Source: Clostridium sp. CX1 (GTDB lineage Bacteria; Bacillota; Clostridia; Clostridiales; Clostridiaceae). Taken from it: DNA of 64,000 nt. The notes beneath the pieces are model-generated. The model worked only from the letters and a program-made list of their open reading frames with translations. It searched no databases and was not told the DNA's origin. Every line of letters begins with the position of its first letter. Within the stretch, counting starts at the first letter, position 1. Below, piece by piece: positions 43,254 through 52,612 of this stretch. The DNA lies in assembly GCF_025398335.1 (NCBI RefSeq), contig NZ_JAODOO010000011.1, positions 62,001 through 126,000 on the forward strand. Direction: 5' to 3'. Made by a program: the position numbers and the translations under genes.

Positions 43254-44600
43254 CTATGAAATCTTGAAACTTTTCTCTATAAATTTAGTATCATAATTCC
43301 CTTTTATAAACGCTTCACTATTTATAAGCTCAAATTGAAAATCTATATTAGTATGAACTCCTTCTATTAAAAATTCTCCTAATGCTCTTCTCATTTTACA
43401 TATAGCTTCTTCTCTGTTTTTTCCATGTACTATAAGCTTTGCTATCATCGAATCATAATAAGGAGGTATCACATATCCAGAATACACTGAACTGTCAATT
43501 CTTACATTAAATCCACCAGGTAAGTATAAATCTTCTATCTTTCCAGGTGAAGGCATAAAACCTCTGTTTACATCTTCTGCATTTATCCTGCACTCTATAG
43601 AATGACCATTTAATACTATATCTTCTTGTGTAAAATCTAACTTTTCTCCAGCTGCTATCTTAATTTGCTCTTTTATTAAGTCTATTCCTGTAATCATTTC
43701 AGTTATAGGGTGCTCTACCTGGATTCGAGTATTCATCTCCATAAAATAAAACTTATTGTTTTTGTCTAATAAAAACTCTATAGTCCCTGCATTATTATAA
43801 TTTACAGCCTTAGCTGCTCTTACTGCAGTTTCTCCCATAGTTTTTCTAAGTTCCTCTGTCATAATAGGACATGGAGCCTCTTCTAAAACCTTCTGATTTC
43901 TTCTTTGCATTGAACAGTCTCTTTCTCCTAAATATACGATATTACCAAAACTATCCCCTAATATCTGAATTTCCACGTGCTTTGGATTTTCTATGAATTT
44001 CTCCATATATATGGTTTCATCACCAAAGGCAGCCTTTGCTTCAGCTCTGGCATTTTCGTAAGACTTTATAAGTTCACTTTCCTCGTTAACTATTCTTATT
44101 CCTCTTCCGCCGCCTCCAGCAGAAGCTTTAATCATTACAGGGTAACCTATTTGTCTAGCAATTGCTATTAGTTCCTTTTCATCCTCTATTACACCCTTTG
44201 ATCCAGGAACAACAGGCACTTCTGCTTTAATCATTATTTCTCTTGCATTAGATTTGTTTCCCATGTTCTCAATACATTCTGGATCTGGTCCTATAAATGT
44301 TATATTGCATTCCTTACACATCTTTGCAAATTTACTATTCTCAGATAAAAATCCAAATCCAGGATGAATAGCTTGTGCCCCTGTTAAAACGGTAGCACTT
44401 ATTATATTTTGTATATTTAAATAGCTATCCTTTGCAGCAGGTGGCCCAATACAGACAGCTTCATCTGCCATCTGAGTATGTATGGCATCTTTATCTGCTT
44501 CTGAATAAACTGCTACAGTCTCTATTCCCATTTCTCTGCAGGCTCTTATTATTCTAACTGCTATTTCCCCTCTATTTGCAATTAATATTTTATTAAACAC
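43254..44600 (-). CDS. accC: biotin carboxylase
   Basis: This 448-residue ATP-grasp enzyme carboxylates the biotin of AccB using bicarbonate and ATP. Landmarks are [21 protein letters not shown] at the start, [14 protein letters not shown] (glycine-rich ATP loop), [22 protein letters not shown] as [15 protein letters not shown], and the RINAEDV block. The start is GTG, with GGAG 10-15 bp upstream. It lies between fabZ and accD. Confidence 0.96.
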   Translation of the reverse strand: MFNKILIANRGEIAVRIIRACREMGIETVAVYSEADKDAIHTQMADEAVCIGPPAAKDSYLNIQNIISATVLTGAQAIHPGFGFLSENSKFAKMCKECNITFIGPDPECIENMGNKSNAREIMIKAEVPVVPGSKGVIEDEKELIAIARQIGYPVMIKASAGGGGRGIRIVNEESELIKSYENARAEAKAAFGDETIYMEKFIENPKHVEIQILGDSFGNIVYLGERDCSMQRRNQKVLEEAPCPIMTEELRKTMGETAVRAAKAVNYNNAGTIEFLLDKNNKFYFMEMNTRIQVEHPITEMITGIDLIKEQIKIAAGEKLDFTQEDIVLNGHSIECRINAEDVNRGFMPSPGKIEDLYLPGGFNVRIDSSVYSGYVIPPYYDSMIAKLIVHGKNREEAICKMRRALGEFLIEGVHTNIDFQFELINSEAFIKGNYDTKFIEKSFKIS

Positions 44601-44624
44601 TTTTAAATCTCCACTCCCAGCACT

Positions 44625-45080
44625 TTAGTTTTTATCGCCTATCATAAACATTATTTCTGCCTCAGCAGCCTTCTTGTCATCTACATAAGCCACTGCATTT
44701 CCAATGCCTGCTGGTCCTTTAATCTTTATAATCTCTACTTCTAATCTTAAAGTATCACCAGGTACTACTTTCTTTCTAAATTTTGCTTTATTTATACCAC
44801 CAAAGAAGGCAATTTTACCCTTAAATCTTTCCTCACTTAGAATAGCTACTGCTCCTGCTTGAGCTAAAGCTTCTATAATAAGTACTCCAGGCATAACTGG
44901 TTCTTCAGGAAAATGACCTTGAAAGAAATACTCGTTCATTGTTACATTTTTATAGGCAGTAACTTTTTTACCTGGCTCCATATAAGTCACCTTATCTATT
45001 AGTAAGAAAGGATATCTATGAGGAATGATTTTTTGTATTTCTTTTATGCTATAATTAACAGTAAAATCTGTATTCTCCAT
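44625..45080 (-). CDS. fabZ: 3-hydroxyacyl-ACP dehydratase FabZ
   Basis: This 151-residue hot-dog fold dehydratase forms trans-2-enoyl-ACP from 3-hydroxyacyl-ACP. The active site His is in [10 protein letters not shown] and the Glu in [13 protein letters not shown]; the [14 protein letters not shown] block is intact. No fabA or fabM lies in the operon, so FabZ is the only dehydratase or isomerase-type enzyme here. GGAG is 8 bp before the ATG. Confidence 0.96.
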   Translation of the reverse strand: MENTDFTVNYSIKEIQKIIPHRYPFLLIDKVTYMEPGKKVTAYKNVTMNEYFFQGHFPEEPVMPGVLIIEALAQAGAVAILSEERFKGKIAFFGGINKAKFRKKVVPGDTLRLEVEIIKIKGPAGIGNAVAYVDDKKAAEAEIMFMIGDKN

Positions 45081-45111
45081 TTTAATTTCTCCTAAATGCT
45101 ATAATAATTTA

Positions 45112-45642
45112 CTATTGGGCTTTTATTTTGAACATTAATTGACCATACTCAACCATTTGCTCATTTTCTACCAATACCTCTACCACTTCTCCATCTATTT
45201 CACTTTGAATTTCATTCATAAGCTTCATAGCTTCTATAATGCAGAGGGTATCTCCTTTTTTAACCTTTGTACCAACCTTTGCGTAAGGAGGCTTATCAGG
45301 ACCAGAAGAAGCATAAAAAGTTCCAACTATAGGTGATGCTACTTCTACTAAATTTTCATCTACATTCTTTGCATTAGTATCTTCTACATATTCTTTTTTA
45401 ATTTCTGTTACTTCTTCTTTTTGTAGTTCCCTTCTAGAGTTTATTTTATCCTCTATAATCTCTTTTTCAGGACTATTTTGTTCCTCTGTTTCAAGCTTTG
45501 ACTGTATTATTGGCTGTCTTGAGAAGTCTTCTTCTCCTTCTTTTCTCATAACTATAGAGATTCCATGCCAGTTAACTTCTAGATAACCTAATTTAGAGTC
45601 ATCCATAGTTTTTATCATATCTTGAATCGCTTTAAAATCCAT
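45112..45642 (-). CDS. accB: biotin carboxyl carrier protein of acetyl-CoA carboxylase
   Basis: A 176-residue BCCP. The C-terminal ~75 residues are the biotinyl domain with the modified Lys in IEAMKLMNEI; a charged, flexible linker (about residues 45-95) joins it to the N-terminal helix. The ATG at 45642 is chosen: it comes one base after the fabF stop, with AAGTGGAG about 8 bp upstream inside fabF. An in-frame GTG at 45651 overlaps fabF but is less well placed. Biotinylation needs BirA, not in the window. Confidence 0.94.
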   Translation of the reverse strand: MDFKAIQDMIKTMDDSKLGYLEVNWHGISIVMRKEGEEDFSRQPIIQSKLETEEQNSPEKEIIEDKINSRRELQKEEVTEIKKEYVEDTNAKNVDENLVEVASPIVGTFYASSGPDKPPYAKVGTKVKKGDTLCIIEAMKLMNEIQSEIDGEVVEVLVENEQMVEYGQLMFKIKAQ

Positions 45643-45643
45643 A

Positions 45644-46876
45644 TTACTCACTCCACTTTTTTAATAAAATTACTGCATTATGGCCTCCGAACCCAAGGGA
45701 ATTAGACATAGCGTAGTTAACCTTCGCTGCTCTTCCCTTATTAGGTACATAGTCAAGATCACACTCTTCGTCTGGTACTTCATATCCAACTGTTGGAGGA
45801 ACAAAGTCTTCCTCTAGAGACTTGATACATACTATAGCTTCTATAGCTCCTGCAGCTCCTAATAAGTGACCTGTCATTGATTTTGTAGAACTTATCGGTA
45901 TATTTCTTGCAAATTCTCCAAACACCATTTTTATTGCACCAGTTTCTGATTTGTCATTAACTTCAGTACTAGTTCCATGTGCATTTATATAAGATACTTC
46001 TTCTTTGCTTATTCCAGCTTCCTTTATAGCAAGCTCCATAGCCTTTGCAGCACCTTGTGGATCTGATGCAGTTATATGATATGCATCACAAGTTGATCCA
46101 TACCCAACTACTTCGGCATATATAGTTGCTCCTCTTTTTTGTGCATGTTCAAGAGATTCTAGTACTAATATTCCTGCTCCCTCTCCCATAATAAATCCGT
46201 TTCTCTCCTTATCAAAAGGAATTGATGCTCTATTAGGATCTGTGCTTCTAGATAAAGCTGTTAACGAAGTGAAACCTGCTATAGATAATGGAGTAATTGA
46301 TGCTTCTGTTCCACCAGCTATCATTATATCTGCTAAATCATTTTGAATAGTACGATATGCCTCTCCTATAGAGTTTGTTCCTGTAGCACAAGCAGTAACT
46401 ACTGTTGAGCATATTGCTTTAGCTCCAAATCTAATTGCTATATTACCTGCAGCCATATTACCTATAATCATAGGTATAAATAGTGGCTGAACTCTTCCAG
46501 GTCCCTTTTCTAGAAGTTTTGTTTGCTCTTTTTCTATAGTTCCTATACCACCAATTCCTGAACCAACAATAACTCCAAATCTATCTTGATTTATATTTTC
46601 TAAATCTAATTTAGAATTTTCTACCGCTTGAACAGCTGAAGCTAATGCAAATTGGCAAAATGTATCCATTCTCTTAGCTTCTTTTTTATCAATATATTTT
46701 ATAGGGTCAAAATCTTTAACTTCAGCAGCAAGTTTTGCCTTGAAGTTTTCTGTATCAAAAGATTTTATAAAATCTATACCATGAACTCCACTTTTTATAT
46801 TATTCCAGAATGTTTCTACGTCGTTTCCTACCGGGGTTACTGCTCCTAATCCTGTAACAACTACTCTTCTTTTCAT
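45644..46876 (-). CDS. fabF: 3-oxoacyl-ACP synthase II
   Basis: This 410-residue condensing enzyme elongates acyl-ACP with malonyl-ACP. The Cys-His-His triad is visible: TACATGTNSIG, NAHGTSTEVNDKSE and SSTKSMTGHLLGAAGA. The start MKRRVVVTGLGAVTPVG is the usual one, so the in-frame TTG two codons earlier is not used. With FabH it supplies all condensation steps encoded in this operon. Confidence 0.96.
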   Translation of the reverse strand: MKRRVVVTGLGAVTPVGNDVETFWNNIKSGVHGIDFIKSFDTENFKAKLAAEVKDFDPIKYIDKKEAKRMDTFCQFALASAVQAVENSKLDLENINQDRFGVIVGSGIGGIGTIEKEQTKLLEKGPGRVQPLFIPMIIGNMAAGNIAIRFGAKAICSTVVTACATGTNSIGEAYRTIQNDLADIMIAGGTEASITPLSIAGFTSLTALSRSTDPNRASIPFDKERNGFIMGEGAGILVLESLEHAQKRGATIYAEVVGYGSTCDAYHITASDPQGAAKAMELAIKEAGISKEEVSYINAHGTSTEVNDKSETGAIKMVFGEFARNIPISSTKSMTGHLLGAAGAIEAIVCIKSLEEDFVPPTVGYEVPDEECDLDYVPNKGRAAKVNYAMSNSLGFGGHNAVILLKKWSE

Positions 46877-46903
46877 AAACAATTCACCAACCCTTAATTA
46901 AAT

Positions 46904-47650
46904 TTATATTACCATCCCGCCATCTACGTGTATTACTTGACCTGTGATATAGTCTGAATTTGAGGAAGCTAAAAACGCTACTGCATTTGCTACATCCTCA
47001 GCTCTACCAAATTTCTTTAAAGGTATATTATTTAAAGTACTCTCTTTTACCTTATCTGATAAAACTTCTGTCATATCCGTTTGAATGAAACCAGGTGCTA
47101 CAGCATTTACATTAATTCCTCTTGAAGCAAGTTCTCTAGCAGCGGTCTTAGTCATACCTATCAATCCTGCTTTTGCTGCTGAATAGTTAACTTGACCAGC
47201 ATTACCTGATACACCAACCACAGAAGATATGTTTATGATCCTTCCACCCTTTTGTTTAACCATTATAGGTGTTACGTGTCTTAAACAGTTAAATGCACCC
47301 TTTAGGTTTACTTCTATAACCTTGTCAAAATCCTCTTCCTTCATTCTCATTATTAATCCATCTTTTGTTATGCCTGCATTATTAACAAGTATGTCTATAG
47401 TACCAAAAGTCTCTAAAGCCTTTTTCATAATACCTTCCGCCTCTGAAAAAATGCTTACATCCCCTTGGATTGCTATAGCTTTACTTCCTTTTTCACTTAT
47501 TTCTTTTATCAATTCTTCAATAGAACTTGAATTACTTCTATAATTAATAACTATATTTGCTCCTAACTCTGCTAATCTTAAAGCTATAGCTTTACCAATA
47601 CCACGACTTGCCCCTGTTACTACAGCTGTTTTTCCCTTCAAACTTTCCAT
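46904..47650 (-). CDS. fabG: 3-oxoacyl-ACP reductase FabG
   Basis: This 248-residue short-chain dehydrogenase reduces 3-oxoacyl-ACP with NADPH. The cofactor motif TGASRGIGKAIA, the NNAG motif and the catalytic Ser-Tyr-Lys (NISSVVG...YSAAKAG) are present. The C-terminal GQVIHVDGGMVI is typical. Start ATG after GAAGGA; it follows fabD by 15 bp. Confidence 0.96.
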   Translation of the reverse strand: MESLKGKTAVVTGASRGIGKAIALRLAELGANIVINYRSNSSSIEELIKEISEKGSKAIAIQGDVSIFSEAEGIMKKALETFGTIDILVNNAGITKDGLIMRMKEEDFDKVIEVNLKGAFNCLRHVTPIMVKQKGGRIINISSVVGVSGNAGQVNYSAAKAGLIGMTKTAARELASRGINVNAVAPGFIQTDMTEVLSDKVKESTLNNIPLKKFGRAEDVANAVAFLASSNSDYITGQVIHVDGGMVI

Positions 47651-47665
47651 ACTTCCTTCTCCATT

Positions 47666-48601
47666 CTATTTTCCCAGTTTCTCTAAAGTGTTCTCTAAAG
47701 ACTTTAGATCCTGAACATTTAAAATAACCGCTTTTCTATTTATCTTTTTAACAAATCCACTTAAAGCTTTACCAGGTCCTATCTCTATAAAAGTATCTAC
47801 TCCCATGTCCATCATGGTTCTTATGCTCTTTTCAAATAATACAGAGCTCATTACTTGTCGCTTTAAATATGGTTTTATATCTTCTTTGCTATCTATAATT
47901 TCTCCTGTAACATTAGTTATTACAGGAATATCTAAATTTTTAATTACAATATGGTCTAATTCTTTCTCTAGCTTATCCGCTGCAGGCTTTAGCATTGATG
48001 TGTGAAATGGGCCACTTACAGAAAGCATTACAGTTTTTAAAGCTCCCTTTTCCTTAGCCTTTTCACAGGCAGCCTCTACAGCCTTCACTTCACCAGCAAT
48101 TACTATTTGTCCTGGACAGTTTAGGTTAGCAGGTTCAACTACACCCAGATTGGAACATTCATTACAGACTTCTCTTATCTTTTCCTCATCTACACCAAGT
48201 ACTGCTGCCATAGCACCAATTCCCTGTGGCACTGCTTCCTGCATGTATCTTCCTCTCTTTTTTACTAACTTAACTGCCTCTTGAAATTCCAGTACACCAC
48301 TATAAACTAATGCAGAATATTCACCTAGGCTTAATCCTGCAGTAACATCAGCCTTTATCCCTTTACTCTCCAAAGCCTTAAGTACAGCTATACTTACAGT
48401 TAATATAGCTGGCTGTGTATTTTCTGTGCTATTTAAGTCCTCTTCAGGGCCTTCAAAGCATATTTTACTTATAGGAAATCCTAAAGCTGTATCTGCTTCC
48501 TGAAAAACCTTTCTACATTCATCTATATTTTCATATAATTCTTTTCCCATGCCTACATATTGTGCCCCTTGACCTGAGAATAAAAATGCTATCTTACCCA
48601 T
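47666..48601 (-). CDS. fabD: malonyl-CoA:ACP transacylase
   Basis: This 311-residue acyltransferase loads malonyl groups onto ACP. It starts IAFLFSGQGAQYVGMGKELY; the active Ser is in TAGLSLGEYSAL and the His in VSGPFHTSML. The ATG at 48601 directly follows GGAGGAAGAT; the in-frame TTG at 48613 lies in that site and is rejected. Usual length ~310. Confidence 0.96.
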   Translation of the reverse strand: MGKIAFLFSGQGAQYVGMGKELYENIDECRKVFQEADTALGFPISKICFEGPEEDLNSTENTQPAILTVSIAVLKALESKGIKADVTAGLSLGEYSALVYSGVLEFQEAVKLVKKRGRYMQEAVPQGIGAMAAVLGVDEEKIREVCNECSNLGVVEPANLNCPGQIVIAGEVKAVEAACEKAKEKGALKTVMLSVSGPFHTSMLKPAADKLEKELDHIVIKNLDIPVITNVTGEIIDSKEDIKPYLKRQVMSSVLFEKSIRTMMDMGVDTFIEIGPGKALSGFVKKINRKAVILNVQDLKSLENTLEKLGK

Positions 48602-48615
48602 ATCTTCCTCCAAGA

Positions 48616-49563
48616 TTATCCTATTTGGAATATCTTTTCTACTCTTCTTAAGTTTATTTCTGCTTCATTAAATATCTCTTCTATTATATCACTACAACTC
48701 TGCTCTTTGCCAATTAATCCTGCAATCTGACCAGCCATTACAGAACCATTATCTATATCACCTTCACGAGCAGCCTTTGAAAGTGCACCTCTTCCAAGTT
48801 CCTCATATCTTTCTAATGCTGCTCCCTCTTTTTCTAGTAATTGAAATTGTCTAGTTAGTTTATTTCTTATAACACGTACAGGGTGGCCTGTAGGTCTACC
48901 TGTAACCTGTGTATCTATATCCTTTGCGCTTATTACTCTTTTCTTATAGTTATCATGAACTGTACACTCATGAGCAACTAAAAATCTTGTTCCAACTTGT
49001 ATTCCTGAAGCTCCTAACATAAATGCTGCTGCTGCTCCTCTTCCATCGCCTATACCACCAGCTGCTATTACAGGAATATTTACAGCATCAACAACCTGAG
49101 GAACTAAAGCCATTGTAGTAAGCTCTCCCACGTGTCCACCAGATTCACATCCCTCTGCTATAACAGCATCTACGCCTGCTCTCTCCATTCTCTTAGCTAA
49201 TGCTACTGAAGGAACAACTGGTATAACTTTGATATCATGTTGTTTCCACATTTCTATATACTTACCTGGATTACCGGCTCCAGTAGTTACAACTTTTACT
49301 CCTTCTTCACATACAAGCTTTGCTATTGCCTCTGCAGTTTCACCTAGAAGCATTATGTTTACTCCAAAAGGTTTATCTGTCAAACTTTTAGCCTTTCTTA
49401 TTTCATCTCTTACCCAATCTACAGGAGCATTTCCTGTAATAATACCAAGTCCTCCTGCATTTGATACTCCAGCTGCTAAAGAACTATCTGCAATCCAAGC
49501 CATTCCTCCTTGGATAATAGGATATTTTATTCCAACCATATCAGAAAACGTGGAATTAATCAT
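48616..49563 (-). CDS. fabK: enoyl-ACP reductase II (FMN-dependent)
   Basis: This 315-residue FMN and NADH-dependent enoyl-ACP reductase of the FabK type is the last reductive step of each elongation cycle and replaces FabI. Seen are IIQGGMAWIADSSLAAGVSNAGGLGIITG, AEGCESGGHVG and AAGGIGDGRGAAAAFMLGASGIQVGTRF (phosphate-binding). No FabI is found nearby. It lies between acpP and fabD. A related but longer gene heads the operon. Confidence 0.94.
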   Translation of the reverse strand: MINSTFSDMVGIKYPIIQGGMAWIADSSLAAGVSNAGGLGIITGNAPVDWVRDEIRKAKSLTDKPFGVNIMLLGETAEAIAKLVCEEGVKVVTTGAGNPGKYIEMWKQHDIKVIPVVPSVALAKRMERAGVDAVIAEGCESGGHVGELTTMALVPQVVDAVNIPVIAAGGIGDGRGAAAAFMLGASGIQVGTRFLVAHECTVHDNYKKRVISAKDIDTQVTGRPTGHPVRVIRNKLTRQFQLLEKEGAALERYEELGRGALSKAAREGDIDNGSVMAGQIAGLIGKEQSCSDIIEEIFNEAEINLRRVEKIFQIG

Positions 49564-49620
49564 AATTCATCCTCCTGCCTCTCAATAATAAACTAATCTT
49601 CTATCACTCAACACTACTTT

Positions 49621-49845
49621 CTATTGTTCAATATTATCCTCAACAAACTTCACTGCTTCACTTACAGTTTTAATTGCTTCTGCATCTTCTATCTGAAGCC
49701 CAAATTCTTCTTCTATCTCTATTATTATCTGAAAAAGATCTAATGAATCTACCCCAAGTTCCTCGAAAGAAGTATCCATAGTTATGTCATTTTCATCTAA
49801 TCCTAATTGTTCTGCCATAATTTTTTTTATTTTTTCAAATACCAT
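49621..49845 (-). CDS. acpP: acyl carrier protein
   Basis: This 74-residue acidic helical protein carries growing acyl chains on 4'-phosphopantetheine attached to the Ser of GVDSLDLFQ. The ATG at 49845, 7 bp after GGAGGAA, gives the normal N-terminus MVFEKIKKIM; the GTG at 49860 overlaps the ribosome binding site. It sits between fabH and fabK. Confidence 0.96.
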   Translation of the reverse strand: MVFEKIKKIMAEQLGLDENDITMDTSFEELGVDSLDLFQIIIEIEEEFGLQIEDAEAIKTVSEAVKFVEDNIEQ

Positions 49846-49869
49846 TTTTCTTTCCTCCACACAATATAT

Positions 49870-50850
49870 TTACCATTCAACTATTAAACCACCATAGGTC
49901 AATCCACCACCAAAACCGATTAGTAGAATTTTATCCCCTGATTGTAGTAAATTTTTTTGTACCATATCATCCAACGCTATGCCAACGCTAGCCGCTGATG
50001 TATTTCCAAACTTATCTAAGTTCAAGTAAAATTTCTCCTCACTTACACCTAGTCTTTTAGCAGCCGACTCTATTATTCTAAAGTTGGCTTGATGAGGCAC
50101 TATATACTTTATGTCTTTTAAAGAGTATGTTGTGTCCTTTAAAAGCTCTTCTACACCCTGTACTATAATTTTAACTCCAAACTTAAATATCTCTTTACCA
50201 TCCATAGTTATTGCGTTATCTATGTCACCCATAGTCTCTTTACTATCTATATATGGATTCTTTACAGGTACTGCGTTACAAGTTAGAAACTTTCCTTTAC
50301 TGCCATCTGAGCCTCTATAAATAGAAAGAACACCTTCTACATCAGATTCTTTTAAAACAGCTGCTGATGCACCATCACCAAATAACACACAAGTATTCCT
50401 ATCCTTCCAATTAAGAACCTTTGAAAGAGTTTCTGCACCTATGACCAATGCAGTTTTTACACTCCCTGTTCTTATAAATTGAGTAGCTATATCTATGCCA
50501 TAAACAAAGCCAGAACAAGCTGCTGATATATCAAAACAGGTAGCGTTTATAGCCTTAATATTGTCCTGAACTATACATGCTGTAGAAGGAATAAAACTAT
50601 CAGGTGTTGCTGTGGCTAAAATAATCAAATCTATATCTTCAGCCTTTACTCCTGCATTCTCTATAGCTTTTAGCGCTGCCCTTGAAGCCATATGAGATGT
50701 ATCTTCCCCTTCTGATATTCTTCTTTCCCTTATGCCCGTTCTACTGCTTATCCATTCATCACTAGTATCTACAATACAGGATAGTTCTTCATTAGTTACT
50801 ATTTTTTCTGGCACATAACTTCCTGTACCTATAATGCGAACCTTATTCAT
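49870..50850 (-). CDS. fabH: 3-oxoacyl-ACP synthase III
   Basis: This 326-residue enzyme starts fatty acid synthesis by condensing acyl-CoA with malonyl-ACP. The catalytic Cys (DISAACSGFVYG), His (VPHQANFRI) and Asn (FGNTSAAS) are all visible. The start overlaps the end of fabT by 8 bp, so expression is coupled to the regulator. Confidence 0.96.
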   Translation of the reverse strand: MNKVRIIGTGSYVPEKIVTNEELSCIVDTSDEWISSRTGIRERRISEGEDTSHMASRAALKAIENAGVKAEDIDLIILATATPDSFIPSTACIVQDNIKAINATCFDISAACSGFVYGIDIATQFIRTGSVKTALVIGAETLSKVLNWKDRNTCVLFGDGASAAVLKESDVEGVLSIYRGSDGSKGKFLTCNAVPVKNPYIDSKETMGDIDNAITMDGKEIFKFGVKIIVQGVEELLKDTTYSLKDIKYIVPHQANFRIIESAAKRLGVSEEKFYLNLDKFGNTSAASVGIALDDMVQKNLLQSGDKILLIGFGGGLTYGGLIVEW

Positions 50851-51331
50851 CCTCTATCTCCTTTAAGCTATGCTTTAAATTATATTTTTCCTTAAAAAAA
50901 TCATTCAATTTTTCTAAAGCTTTAACTAAGATATCCTCTTCATATTCTGTAAGTCCCTCTATAGTCGCTTTAATCATATCTGAATGAAACTTTTTATGAA
51001 TTCTATAGGCAAGTTTTCCTTTCTTAGTTAACTGTATGTGAACTATTCTTCGGTCTTCTTCACTTCTTTTTCTTCCCACATAACCCTTCTTAACTAAGTT
51101 ACTTATTGCTGTTGTAAGAGTTCCCAATGTTATATTAAGAGCGCTGGAAACTTCAGTCATTGTCCTCGGTTTATACATTCCTATTGCTTCAATAGTATGC
51201 ATTTCTGTAACTGATAAATCATTGAACGCACCGGCTTGAAGCGCTTTTTGCTCTATTTCTAGTATGTCATTGAAGGTATCTACTAAAAGTTCATTTAAAA
51301 TAGTTATACATTTACTCAACGGAATCACCAC
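50843..51331 (-). CDS. fabT: MarR-family fatty acid synthesis repressor FabT
   Basis: This ~160-residue MarR-type repressor matches streptococcal FabT: LSVTEMHTIEAIG, VSSALNITLGTLTTAISNLVKKGYVGRKRSEEDRRIVHIQLTKKG. FabT bound to long-chain acyl-ACP represses the fab genes. It lies second in the operon, and two FabT-type palindromes overlap the operon promoter, so it should autoregulate. The start is uncertain: GTG at 51331 or 51328, or TTG at 51319, which has GGTGAT close upstream and aligns best with the family N-terminus. Confidence 0.92.
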   Translation of the reverse strand: MVIPLSKCITILNELLVDTFNDILEIEQKALQAGAFNDLSVTEMHTIEAIGMYKPRTMTEVSSALNITLGTLTTAISNLVKKGYVGRKRSEEDRRIVHIQLTKKGKLAYRIHKKFHSDMIKATIEGLTEYEEDILVKALEKLNDFFKEKYNLKHSLKEIEDE

Positions 51332-51339
51332 TTTAATCT

Positions 51340-52422
51340 TTAAAGTCCTTTCTGTAAATACTTTTCAGCATCTCCAACTAACTCACTGATTAAATCTTTT
51401 ACGGTAGTAATTTTGTCTATTTTATAAGCACTGCTTCCTACAAATATAAGCCCTTGTTCAACATTACCTTTTACAGCTTCAATCAATGCTTTAGAAATAC
51501 AATAAGGAGTATCCTTCGGGTTGCACTTTTTTAAGCAATTATAGCACTTGTCAGGTTTGATTCTCTCTTTTTCTACATGATCAATGAAATTATTTTTTAC
51601 AGCTCTTCCTGGTAAACCTACAGGGCTTTTTATTATTTTAATATTGCTCTCATCTGAGTTAACATAAGCTTTTTTATAATTTATATCGGCGTCACATTCC
51701 TCAGTTGCAACAAAACGTGTAGCCATTTGTACACCTGCTGCTCCAAGTTTTAAAAATTCAGCAATGTCTTCACCAGTATAAATTCCCCCTGCTGCCACAA
51801 CAGGAATTTTCTTTCCATACTCCTCCTCAAAAGGCTTTAAAGCCTCTATTACCTCTGGAACTATGTCTTTTAAGGAACTTTTGCCACTGCTTAATTGTTC
51901 TAAATCAAATCCTAAGTGCCCACCTGCCTCTGGTCCCTCTACTATAACGACATCCGGAATTCTAGAGTACTTTTTAGTCCATTGCTTAGTGATAACCATA
52001 GCTGCCTTACCTGAGGAGACTATAGGAGCTATCTTTGTGTTACTTCCTTCAACAAGCTTAGGTAATGATAAAGGAAGTCCTGCACCTGAAATTATTATAT
52101 CAACTTGCTCTTCTACACAAGCTTTTACCATATCATCATAATTTGTAATGGCAACCATAAGATTTACTCCTAATATACCTTTAGGACTTATCTCTCTTGC
52201 CTTTCTAATTTCTTTTTTTAACGCTCTAATATTCGCTTCTTTAGTATTAGTTTCAAAATCTGGCTCCCTGTATCCTATTTGGACTCCAGATATAACACCA
52301 ATACCACCTTCATTTGCTACTGCTGATGAGAGTTTCCATCCAGATACTCCTACGCCCATTCCACCTTGAATGATAGGTACTTCTGCCTTTAACTCCCCAA
52401 TAATTAATGGAGGTAGTTTCAT
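51340..52422 (-). CDS. nitronate monooxygenase/FabK-like FMN protein with Cys-rich insert
   Basis: This 360-residue FMN-dependent TIM-barrel protein is related to nitronate monooxygenase and FabK (IIQGGMGVGVSGWKLSSAVANEGG, EGPEAGGHLG, AAGGIYTGEDIAEFLKLGAAGVQMATRF). It is longer than FabK and has a near-C-terminal segment CYNCLKKCNPKDTPYC (about 293-308) that could bind a metal. It is the first gene of the fab/acc operon, directly after the FabT-controlled promoter. Members in this position are usual in clostridia, but their reaction is not established; it may be a second enoyl reductase or a detoxifying oxidase. Confidence 0.85.
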   Translation of the reverse strand: MKLPPLIIGELKAEVPIIQGGMGVGVSGWKLSSAVANEGGIGVISGVQIGYREPDFETNTKEANIRALKKEIRKAREISPKGILGVNLMVAITNYDDMVKACVEEQVDIIISGAGLPLSLPKLVEGSNTKIAPIVSSGKAAMVITKQWTKKYSRIPDVVIVEGPEAGGHLGFDLEQLSSGKSSLKDIVPEVIEALKPFEEEYGKKIPVVAAGGIYTGEDIAEFLKLGAAGVQMATRFVATEECDADINYKKAYVNSDESNIKIIKSPVGLPGRAVKNNFIDHVEKERIKPDKCYNCLKKCNPKDTPYCISKALIEAVKGNVEQGLIFVGSSAYKIDKITTVKDLISELVGDAEKYLQKGL

Positions 52423-52446
52423 TTAATCGTCCCCTTTAAAATTATT

Positions 52447-52475
52447 TTTGATAATCAAATATTTTGATAATCAAA
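52447..52475. promoter_or_regulatory. two tandem FabT operator palindromes
   Basis: TTTGATAATCAAA occurs at 52447-52459 and at 52463-52475, start to start 16 bp. The motif fits the known FabT box. The second copy abuts the -10 element of the fab operon promoter on the - strand, and the first covers the start of transcription. Confidence 0.85.
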
Positions 52476-52503
52476 GTATATAGGAAAATGTTTTTTATGT
52501 CAA
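52475..52503 (-). promoter_or_regulatory. sigma-A promoter of the fab/acc operon
   Basis: On the - strand TTGACA (52503-52498), 17 bp, TATACT (52480-52475). The start of transcription falls within the FabT boxes, about 45 bp upstream of the first gene. Confidence 0.85.
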
Positions 52504-52541
52504 CATAATTTCATAAAAAGGAATTATTTCAAAAATATTAC

Positions 52542-52597
52542 ATTAATAAAAGTATCTTCGATAGTGAACTTAAACTACCTAGGATACTTTTATTAAT
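52542..52597 (-). terminator. terminator-like hairpin after the M23 gene
   Basis: A perfect 15-bp stem (52542-52556 with 52583-52597), 26-nt loop, AT-rich arms, with a short inner stem possible. It lies 16 bp past the M23 stop. Confidence 0.65.
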
Positions 52598-52612
52598 ATT
52601 AAAATACATCAA

